Assembly (NCBI GenBank): GCA_029961685.1
Contig: JARWKL010000007.1
Span: 9,633,406-9,697,405, forward strand
DNA: 64,000 bases
Origin: Aristolochia californica
Taxonomy: Eukaryota; Streptophyta; Magnoliopsida; Piperales; Aristolochiaceae
Direction of reading: 5' to 3'
Part shown: positions 37,253 to 46,704 of the stretch, in pieces
Numbering within the stretch: the first letter of the stretch is position 1
Layout: each line of letters starts with the position of its first letter
Translations under genes and position numbers: made by a program
Notes under the pieces: model-generated
Databases searched by the model: none
Told to the model about the DNA's origin: nothing
The model's input: only the letters and a program-made list of their open reading frames with translations

Positions 37253-38550
37253 CTCCCTCTTTGTTTCCCAACAATTGCAAAACCTGATATATAAAAACTA
37301 GAAATAGTTTAAAATCTCTGAAAGTTATAGACACTTTTTGGACTTTTCTCTCTCTACATTTGTGCATTTCCATTTTAGATGTATACTTTTTCCTTAAATC
37401 AAAACTTGATTTTTCACTTTTCCCTTTATATCTCGTAAACAAAAAAGATAAGGCAAAAAAATCTCAAAAAAATGAAAATTTTAGAGTTTATGTGTGCAAA
37501 AAATTTAGAACAATAACAAATGTAAGAAAAGAAAATTTATTCACACACCACAAATGAACACTAGAGTTTTTATATCCAAGTTTGGGAAATACCACTAGTT
37601 CAATCCTGATAGCTTGGAATTTTAAAAGAAAGAGATTTCTAGTTGGTGTTGCACATGTTTTAAATGTGAATATGCATGCTTAAAAGATGTTAAAGTTGCA
37701 GTTGACCTTCAGATCGAAACCTCATTAAATTCTCAAGTTTGGGTGCGGTGGGATATTTGCCTAAGCCAAACAAGCCATTATTTTGCCTATTTACAAAAAG
37801 GCTGACTTAACAATCATAGATGATGTTAATGTGATTTTTTGGTAAATTATGTGTAACGGGCTATATTTTTGTAAGAATTGACTTAAGGATTGGGAGTCAA
37901 GACTCTATTAAAAATTTCCTTGCCTCCCCCTTTGTTACCTGACTATTGGAAAACCTGATATATAAAAACTAGAAAGAGTTTACATTCCCTAAAAGTTACA
38001 GAGACTTTCTAGAATTATCTTTCTCTACATTTGTGCATTTCCATTTTAGATGTATAGGTTTTCCTTAAATCAAAACTTGACTTTTCACTTTTCCCTTTAT
38101 GTCTCGTAAACAAAAAAGATAAGGCAAACAGATCACAAAGAAATGAAAATTTTGGAGTTTAGGTGTGCACAAAATTTCGAACAACAAAAAATTTAAGCAT
38201 AGAAAACTTATTCACACACCACAAATGAATAGTAAAGTTTTGATATCCAAGTTTGGTAAATTCCACAAGTACAACCATGATAGCTCGGAATTTTATAAGA
38301 AAGAGATTTCGAGTTGGTCCTGCACATGTTTTAAATGTGGATATGCATGCTTGAGACATGTTAAAGATGCAGATGACCTATGGATAGAAACATTATTAAA
38401 TTCTCAAGTTTGGGTGCAGCTGGATATTTACCTTAGGCTAACAAGATATTATCTTGTCCTTTTCCAAAAAAGCTGACCTAACAATCATAGATGATTGTAA
38501 AGTGATTTATTGGTCATTCATGCGTAATGGGCTATATTTTTGTAAGAAAT

Positions 38551-38697
38551 GACTTATGGATTAGGAGTCAACACTCAACTAAAAATTCCCCCACCTCCCC
38601 CTTTTGTTTCCCAAAGATTGCAAAGACTTATGGAATGGGAGTCAACACTCAGCTAAAAATTCCCTTGCCTCCCCTTTGTTTACCGATGATTGCAAAA
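38551..38697 (+). repeat. partial tandem duplication, about 74 bp
   Basis: GACTTATGGA...ATTGCAAA occurs at 38551-38624 and again at 38625-38697, with a few differences (TTAGGAG versus ATGGGAG). The GC-rich box is therefore present twice in this monomer. Confidence 0.85.
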
Positions 38698-39412
38698 CCT
38701 GAGATATAAAAACTAGAAAGAGTTTACAGTCCCTAAAAGTTACAGACACTTTTTGGAATTATCTCTCTCTACATTTTTGCTTTTCCATTTTGGATGTATA
38801 CTTTTTCCCAAAAAAAAAGTTGAGTTTTCACTTTTCCCTTTATCTCTCGTAAACAAAAAAGATAAGGCAAACAGATCACAACAAAACGAAAATTTTAGAC
38901 TTTATGTGTGCAAAAAATTAGGAACAACAACAAATTTAAGCAAAGAAAATTTTTTCACACACCACAAATGAACTCAAAAGTTTTGATATCCAAGTTTGGA
39001 AATTCCACTAGTTCAACCATGATAGCTTGGAATTTTATAAAAAAAAAAGATTTCTAGTTGGTCCTAAACATGTTTTAAATGTGGATATGCATGCTCGAAA
39101 GAATGTTAAAGATGCAGATGACCTACAGATCCAAACCTCATTAAATTCTCAAGTTTGGGTGCAGTGGGATATTTACCCGAGCCTAACTAGACATTATTTT
39201 GCCCATTTCCAAAAAAGCTGACCTAACAATCATAGATGATGGTAAAGTGATTTATCGGTCAATCATGCGCAACGGCCTATATTTTTTTAAGAAACGAATT
39301 ATGGATTGGGAGTCAACACACAGCTAAAAATTCCCCTGGCCTCTCCCTTTGTTTCCTGATGATTGCAAAACCTGATATATAAAAACTAGAAAGAGTTTAC
39401 AATCCTTAAAAG

Positions 39413-39425
39413 TTACAAAAAAATT
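39413..39425 (+). other. deletion of about 45 bp
   Basis: AAAGTTACAAA is joined to AAATTTTAGATGTATAC. The pyrimidine patch and TTGTGCATTTCC are missing from this monomer. Confidence 0.7.
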
Positions 39426-40198
39426 TTAGATGTATACTTTTTCCTTAAATCAAAATTTGAGTTTTCACTTTTCCCTTTATCTCTCATAAATAAAAAATAT
39501 AAGGCAAACAGATCACAACAAAATTAAAATTTTACAGTTTATGTATGCAAAAAATTTAGAACAAAAAACAAAGTAAGGAAAGAAAATTTATTCACACACC
39601 ACAAATGAACACAAAAGTTTTATATCTATGTTTGGGAAATTCCACTAGTTCAACTCTAATAGCTCGGAATTTTATAAGAAAGAGATTTCTAGTTAGTCCT
39701 GCACACGTTTTAAATGTGGATATGCATGCTTGAAACATGTTAAAGATGCAGATGACCCATGGATCCAAACCTCATTCAGTTCACAAGTTTGGGTGTGGGG
39801 GATTATTTATCCGAGCCAAACAAGCCATTATTTTGCCCATTTACAAAAAAGCTGATCTAACAATCATATAAAATTGTAAAGTGATTTCTGTGTCAATCAT
39901 GAGTAATGGGCTATATTTTTGTAAGAAATGCCTTATGGATTCGGAGTCAACTCTCAGCTAAAAATTACTCAGCCTCCCCCTTTGTTTGTTGACGATTCCA
40001 AAACCTGATAAACAAAAACTAGAAAGAGTTTAAAATCCCTAAAAGTTACCAACACTTTTTTGAATTATCTTTCTCTACATTTGTGTGTTTTGATTTTAGA
40101 TGTATACTTTTTCCTTAAATCAAAACTTGAGTTTTCACTTTTCCCTTTTTCTCTCGTAAAAAAATAAATAAGGCAAACAGATTAGAACGAAATGAAAA

Positions 40199-40250
40199 TT
40201 TTAGAGTTATGAATGCAAAAAATTTTAGAGTTTATGATTGCAAAAAATTT
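40199..40250 (+). repeat. 25-bp local duplication
   Basis: TTTTAGAGTT.ATGAATGCAAAAAA is followed at once by TTTTAGAGTTTATGATTGC. This is a small direct duplication inside one monomer. Confidence 0.75.
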
Positions 40251-41690
40251 AGAAAAACAAAAAATGTAAGCAAAGAAAATTTATTCACACACCACAAATG
40301 AACACAAAAGTTTTGATATCCAAGTTTAGGAAACTCCACCAGATCAACCCTGAAAGCTTTGAATTTTATAAGAAAGAAATTTCTAGTTGGTGTTGCACAT
40401 GTTTTAAATTTGGATATTCATGCTTGGAACATGTTAAAGATGCAGATCACCTATGGATCCAAATCTCATTAAATTCTCAAGTTTGGGTGCGGTGGGATAT
40501 TCACCCGAGCCAAACAAGCCATCTTTTTGCCCATTTATAAAAAAGCTGAGATGACAATTATAGATGATTTAAAGTGATTTATTGGTCAATCATGCGTAAC
40601 AGGCTATAATTTTGTAAGAAATGACTTGTGGATTGGGAGTCAACACTCATGTAAAAATTCCCCTGCCTTCCCCTTTGTTTCCCGATGATTGCAAAACTTG
40701 ATATATAAAAACTAGAAAGAGTTTACAATCCCTAAAAGTTACATACACTTTTTGGAATTATATCACTCTACATTTGTGTGTTTCCATTTTAGTTGTATAC
40801 TTTTTCCTTAAATCAAAATTTGACTTTTCACTTTTCCCTATATCTCTCGTAAACAAAAAAGATAAGACAAACAGATCACAGCAAAATGAAAATTTTAGAG
40901 TTTATGTGTGCAAAAAATTTAGAACAACAACAAATGTAAGAAAAGAAATTTTTTTTCACACACCACAAATGAACACAAATGTTTTGATATCCCAGTTTGG
41001 GAAACTCAACTAGATCAACCTTGATAGCTTGGAATTTTATAAGAAAGAGAATTCTAGACGGTCCTGCACATGTTTTAAATGTGGATATGCATGCTTGAAA
41101 CATGTTAAAGATGCAAATGACCTACGGATCGAAATCTCATTAAATTCTCAAGATTGGGTGCGGCGGGATATTCACCCGAGCCAAACAAGCCATTATTTTG
41201 CCCATTTACAAAAAATCTGACCTAAAAATTATAGATGATTTTAAAGTGATTTATCGGTCAATCATGCTTAATGGCTATATTTTTTTAAGAAATGACTTAT
41301 GGATTGGGAGTCAACACTCAGGTAAAAATTCCCCAGCCTCCCTGTTTGTTTCCCTATGATTACAAAACATGATATATAAAAACTAGAAAGGGTTTACAAT
41401 CCATAAAGGTTACAGACAGTTTTTGGAATTAACTCACTCCACATTTGTGCGTTTCAATTTTAGTTGTTTACTTTTTCCTTAAATCAAAATTTGAGTTTTC
41501 ACTTTTCCCTTTATCTCTCGTAAACAAAAAAGATAAGGCGAACAGATCACAACAAAATGAAAATTTTAGAGTTTATGTATGCAAAAAATTTAGAACAACA
41601 ACAAATGTAAGCAAAGAAAATTTATTCACACACTTGAAATGAACACAAAAGTTTTGATATCCAAGTTTGGGAAATTCCACTAGTTCAACC

Positions 41691-42078
41691 TGTTATGCAC
41701 ACAATAACATTATTATTTTAGTTTTTTTCTTTAATTTACTTTATTTATTTCAGTTTTAGGCCACATGGGTATTTTTGGAATATTTTATTTATAGGGGTAT
41801 TTTTGTAATATTTACTTTTAAACCCTCACAGGGTGAACCCTATTTAAGAGGTATGAGTAATGAGAAAGTGTAGCATTGAAGTATATAGAATTAGGTTAAA
41901 TCTAGCATAAACAGGCTTGAGATCACCTTCTTGATCCCGAGGTTAGGGCTTTCCTCAAAAACCAACTTATTTTCTCATCCTCCATTGATCTTCGTCTTCG
42001 CCATGTCTATCTAGTATCCCTTCAGTAATGCATGGAAGACTCGTAACCCATGGCAAATCCCAGATCCTCCAAAAGAAT
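41691..42078 (+). mobile_element. LTR-like insertion (388 bp) interrupting the satellite
   Basis: The monomer is interrupted between TTCAACC and AACCCTGATAGC, so AACC (41687-41690 and 42079-42082) may be a short target duplication. The insert starts TGTTATGCACAC and contains CCTATTTAAG (41839-41848) and AAACAGGCTTGAGATCACC (41909-41927). Both are found in the same order and at similar spacing in the 888-bp LTR at the left of the window (minus strand, 4100-4109 and 4029-4046). It is therefore a diverged LTR of a related family, as a solo or truncated copy. It does not end in CA, so the 3' end may be lost, or the element may be of another type that shares these motifs. It lies on the opposite strand to the left element. 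Confidence 0.65.
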
Positions 42079-42948
42079 AACCCTGATAGCTCGGAATTTT
42101 ATAAGAAAGAGATTTCTAGTTGGTCCTACACATGTTTCAAATGTGGATATGCATGCTTGAAATATGTTAAAGATGTTGATGACCAACGGATCCAAACCTC
42201 ATTAAATTCTCAAGTTTGGGTGCGGTGGGATATTTACCCGAGCCAAACATGCCATTATTTTGCCCATTTACAAAAAAACTGACCTAAAAATCATAGATGA
42301 TTCTAAAGTGATTTATCAGTTAATCATGCGTAACGGACTATATTATTCTATGAAATGACTTATGGATTGGGAGTCAACTCTTAGCTAAAAATTCTTCTAC
42401 CTCCCCCTTTGTTTGCCGACGATTGAAAAACTTGATAAATAAAAACTAGAAAGAGTTTAAAATCCGTAAAAATTAAAGAATTTTTTTAGAATTATCTCTC
42501 TCTACATTTGTTTGTTTTGATTTTAGATGTATACTTTTTCCTTAAATCAAAACTTGAGTTTTCACTTTTCCCTTTATCTCTCGTAAACAAAAAAGATAAG
42601 GCGAACAGTTCAGAAAAAAATGAAAATTTTAGAGTTTATGTGTGCAAAAAATTTAGAACAACGACAAATGTAAGCAAAGAAAATTTATTCACACACCACA
42701 AACCAACACAAAATTTTTGATATCCAAGTTTTGGAAATTCCACTAGTTCAACCCTAATAGCTTGGAATTTTATAAGAAAGAGATTTCTAGTTGATCCTGC
42801 ACATGGTGTAATATACATGTTTGAAAGATGTTAAAGATGCATAACCTACAGATAAAAGCCATATTAAATTCTCGAGTTTGGGTGCGGTGGGATATTTATC
42901 CAAGCAAAACAAGCCATTATTTTACCCATTTACAAAAAAGCTGACCTA

Positions 42949-42966
42949 ACAATCATAGATGATTGT
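42949..42966. other. per-monomer palindrome (example)
   Basis: ACAATCATAGATGATTGT has 8-bp arms and a 2-bp centre. It is present in most monomers on both orientations and is followed about 17 bp later by another CAATCAT. Its role is unknown. Confidence 0.6.
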
Positions 42967-43462
42967 AAATTGATTTATCGATCAATCAAGCGTAACAGGC
43001 TATATTTTTGTAAGAAATGACTTATGGATTGGGTGTCAACACTCAGGTAAAAATTCCCCCGCTTCCCCCTTTGTTTTGCGACGATTGCAAAACATGATAT
43101 ATAAAAACTAGAAAGAGTTTACAATTCCTAAAAGTTATAGACACTATTTGAAATTATCTCTCTCTACATTTATGCATTTCCATTTTAGATGTATACTTTT
43201 TCCTTAAATCAAAACTTTAGTTTTCGTTTTTCCCTTTATCTCTCCTAAAAAAAAAAGATAAGGCAAAAAGATCACAACAAAAAGGAAATTTTAGAGTTTA
43301 TGTGTGCAAAAAATTTAGAACAACAACAAATGTAAGTAAAGAAAATTTATTAACACACCACAAATGAACACAAAAGTTTTGATATCCAAGTTTGGAAAAT
43401 TTCACTAGTTCAACCCTGATAGCTTGGAATTTTATCAGAAAGAGATTTCTAGTTGGTCCTGC

Positions 43463-43500
43463 ACATGTTTTAAATGTGAATATGCATGCTTGAAACATGT
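43463..43500. other. per-monomer inverted repeat (example)
   Basis: ACATGTTT (43463-43470) and AAACATGT (43493-43500) form perfect 8-bp arms around a 22-bp spacer containing an ATGCAT/GCATGC overlap. Most monomers keep this arrangement. It could form a hairpin or a dyad protein site; no function is known to me. Confidence 0.6.
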
Positions 43501-45057
43501 TAATGATGCAGATGACCTACGGATCCAAACATCATTAAATTCTCAAGTTTCTGTGTGGTGGGATATTTACTCGAACCAAACAAGCCATTGTTTGGCCCAT
43601 CTACAAAAAACTTGACCAAACAATCATAGATGATTGTAAAGGGATTTATAGGTCAATCATGCATAACCAGCTCTATTTTTGAAAGAAATGACTTATGGAT
43701 TGGGAGTCAACAATCAGCTAAAAATTTTCCGCCTCCCCCTTTCATTCCCAATGATTGCCAAACCTGATATATAAAAACTAGAAAGAGTTTACAATCCGTA
43801 AAATTTACAGACACATTTTGGAATTATCTCTCTTTACATTTGTGCATTTCCATTTTAGATGTATACTTTTTCCTTAAATCAAAACTTGAGATCCCTTTAT
43901 CTCTCGTAAACAAAAAAGATAAGGCAAATGGATCACAACAAAATGAAAATTTAAGAGTTTATGTATGCAAAAAATTTAAAATAACAACAAATGTAAGAAA
44001 AAAAAATTTATTCACACACCACAAAAGAACACTAAAGTTTTGATAACCAAATTTGGGAACTTCCACTAGTTCAACCCTCATAGTTTGGATTTTTATACGA
44101 AAGAGATTTCTAGTTGGTCCTGCGCAAGTTTCAAAAGTGGATATGCAAGCTTGAAAGAAGTTAAAGATGTAGATGACCAACGGATCCAAACCTCATTAAA
44201 TTCTCAGGTTTGTGTGCGGTGCGATATTTACCCGAGAAAAACAAGCCCTTATTTTGCGCATTTACAAAAAAACGAACCTTATAGTCATAGATGATTGTAA
44301 AGTGATTTACCGGTCAATCATGCGTAATCGGCTATATTTTTGAAAGAAATGACTTATGGATTGGGAGTCAACACTCAGCTAAAAATTCTCTGCCTCCCCC
44401 TTTGTTTCCTAATGATTGCAAAACATGATCTATAAAAAAAAGAAAGAGTTTACAATCCCTAAAAGTTACAAATACTTTTTGGAACTATATCTGTCTACAT
44501 TTGTGCATTTCCATTTTAGATGTATACTTTTTCCTTAAATCAAAACTTGAGTTTTCACTTTTCTCTTTATCTCTCGTTAACAAAAAAGATAAGGCAAACA
44601 GATCACAACAAAATGAAAATTTTAGACTTTAAATATGCTAAAAATTTAGAACAACAAAAAATGTAAGCAAAGAAAATTTATTCACACGCCACAAATGAAC
44701 ACAAAACTTTTGATATCCATGTTTAGGAAATTCCACTTGTTCAACCCTGATAGCTTGGAATTTCATAAGAAAGAGATTTCAAGTTAGTCCTGCACATGTT
44801 TTAAATGTGGATTTGCAGGATTGAAACATGTTAAAGATGCAGATGACCTATGGATCCAAACCTCATTAAATTCTCAAGTTTGGGTGCGGTGGGATATTTA
44901 CCTGAGCCAAACAAGCCATAATTTTGCCCATTTACAAAAAACACTTACCTAAAAATCATAGATGATTGTAAAGTGATTAATCGGTCAATCATGTGTAACG
45001 GGTTATATTTTTGTAAGAAATGACTTATGGATTGGGAGTCAACACTCAACTAAAAAT

Positions 45058-45170
45058 TCCCCCGCCTCCCCCTTTGTTTCTTGTAGATTGAAAAACCTGA
45101 TATATAAAAACTAGAAAAAGTTTACAATCCCTAAAATTTACAGACACTTTTTGGAATTATCTCTATCTAC
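45058..45170 (+). promoter_or_regulatory. promoter-like module of the monomer (example)
   Basis: A GC-rich box (CCCCGCCTCCCCC, 45058-45072) is followed by TATATAAA (45101-45108), and about 55 bp further by a pyrimidine patch (TCTCTATCTAC, about 45160-45170; usually TCTCTCTCTAC). Most monomers keep this order. It resembles a plant core promoter layout (TATA plus Y patch), but AT-rich DNA gives TATA words easily and no transcript evidence is available here. Confidence 0.35.
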
Positions 45171-46416
45171 TTTTGTGCATTTCCATTATAGATGTATACT
45201 TTTTCCTTAAATCAAAACTTGAGTTTTCACTTTTCCCTTTATATCTCGTAAACAAAAAAGATAAGGCAAACATATCACAACAAAATGATATGTTAAGAGA
45301 TTCTGTATGCAAAAAATTTAAAACAACAACAAATGTAAGCAAAGAAAATTTATTCACACACCACAAAAGAACACAAAAGTTTTGATATCCAAGTTGGGGA
45401 AATTCCCCTAGTTCAACCCTGATAGCTTGGAATTTTATAAGATAGAGATTTCTAGTTGATCCTGCACATGTTTTAAAGGTGGATATGCATGTTTCAAACA
45501 TGTTAAAGTATCAGATGACATACTAATCCAAACCTCATTAAATTCTCAAGTTTGGGTGTGGTGGGATATTTACCCGAGTCAAACAAGCTATTATTTTACC
45601 CATTTACAAAAAAGCTGACCTAACAATCATAGATGATTGTAAAGTGATTTATAGGTCAATCATGCGTAACCGGTAATATTTTTGAAATAAATGACTTATG
45701 GATTTGAAGTCAACACTCAGCTAAAAATTCTCCGCCTCCCCCTTTGTTTCCCGACGATTAAAAAATCTGATATATAAAAACTAGAAAGAGTTTACAATTT
45801 GTAATAGTTATAGACACTTTTTGGAATTATCTCTCTCTACATTTATGCATTTCCATTTTAGATGTATACTTTTTCATTTAATCAGAACTTGAGTTTTCAC
45901 TCTTCTTTTTATCTCTCATAAACAAAAAAGATAAGGCAAACATATCACAACGAAATGAAAATTTTAGAGTTGATGTATGCTAAAAATTTAAAAAAAAGAC
46001 AAATGTAAGCAAAGAAAATTTATTCACACACCAAAAAAGAACACAAAAGTTTTGATATCCAAGTTTGGGAAATTCCACTAGTTTAACCCTCACAGCTTGG
46101 AATTTTATAAGAAAGAGATTTCTAGTTGTTCATGCACCTATTTTAAATGTGGATATGCATGCTTGAAACATGTTAAAGATGCAAATGACCTACGGATCTA
46201 AACCTCATTAAATTCTCAAGTTTGGGTGCGGTGGGATATTTACCCGAGCCAAACAAGCCATTATTTTGCCCATATACAAAAAAAACTGACCTCACAATCA
46301 TACATGAGTATAAAGTGATTTATGGGTAAATCATGCCTAAAGGGCTATATATTTTTAAGAAATGACTTCTGGATTGGGTGTCAACACTCAGATAAAAATT
46401 CCCCTGCCTCCCCCTT

Positions 46417-46420
46417 TGTT
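46417..46420 (+). other. deletion of about 335 bp
   Basis: CCCCTTTGTT is joined to CAACCCTGATAGC. In the previous monomer the same points lie at about 45746 and 46081. GTT is shared at the junction. Confidence 0.75.
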
Positions 46421-46639
46421 CAACCCTGATAGCTCTGAATTTAATAAGAAAGAGATTTCGAGTTCGTCTTGCACATATTTTAAATGTGGATATGCATGCT
46501 TGAAACATGTTAAAGATGCAAATTACCTACAAATCTAAACCTCACTAAATTCTTAAGTTTGGGTGTGGTCGGATATTTACCTGAGCCAAACAAGCCATTA
46601 TTTTGCCCATTTACAAAAAAGCTGACCTAATAATCATAG

Positions 46640-46646
46640 ATGAGGC
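46640..46646 (+). other. deletion of about 300 bp next to J3
   Basis: AATCATAGATG is joined to AGGCAAACAGATT; the second half of one monomer is lost. Together with the junction at 46417 this leaves scrambled short pieces just before the orientation switch. Confidence 0.75.
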
Positions 46647-46700
46647 AAACAGATTACAACAAAAAGAAAATTTTAGAGTTTATGTGTGCAAAAAAATTGG

Positions 46701-46704
46701 AACA
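46701..46704. other. orientation switch J3 (plus to minus)
   Basis: Forward GTGCAAAAAAATTGGAACA (normally followed by ACAAC) passes into reverse ACATGTGTTGGATCAATT. AACA at 46701-46704 fits both sides, so there are about 4 bp of microhomology. Confidence 0.85.

Larger units (their letters stand above)
33321..46703 (+). repeat. satellite array block 3, forward
   Basis: About 19-20 forward monomers, interrupted by an LTR-like insertion at 41691-42078. Monomer structure is as in block 1, but the diagnostic site is mixed, most often AGTTGGTCCTGC, with GTTGATCC and GTTAGTCC also present. Neighbouring monomers are often sisters. For example, the monomers at about 34.57 and 35.24 kb share CCCCCTACGTTCCCCGATG, and those at about 40.8 and 41.45 kb share TTTTAGTTG in place of TTTTAGATG. 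It contains a 41-base C run, small duplications and several deletions. No gene was seen. Confidence 0.96.

Noticed and set aside
37167..37442. Glycine-run open frame over the C tract
   Set aside because: The poly-Gly segment is only the translated homopolymer within satellite DNA.
41220..41290. CENP-B box in the monomer (CATGCGTAACGGGC region)
   Set aside because: The spacing and the required TTCG and central A of the nTTCGnnnnAnnCGGGn consensus are not met.
41691..42078. Protein-coding gene fragment within the insertion
   Set aside because: No conserved domain was seen; promoter-like and LTR-like features explain it better.
45126..45137. Telomere-type repeat (CCCTAAA once per monomer)
   Set aside because: Only a single heptamer unit occurs in AATCCCTAAAAG, with no tandem run, and the full telo-box AAACCCTAA is absent.
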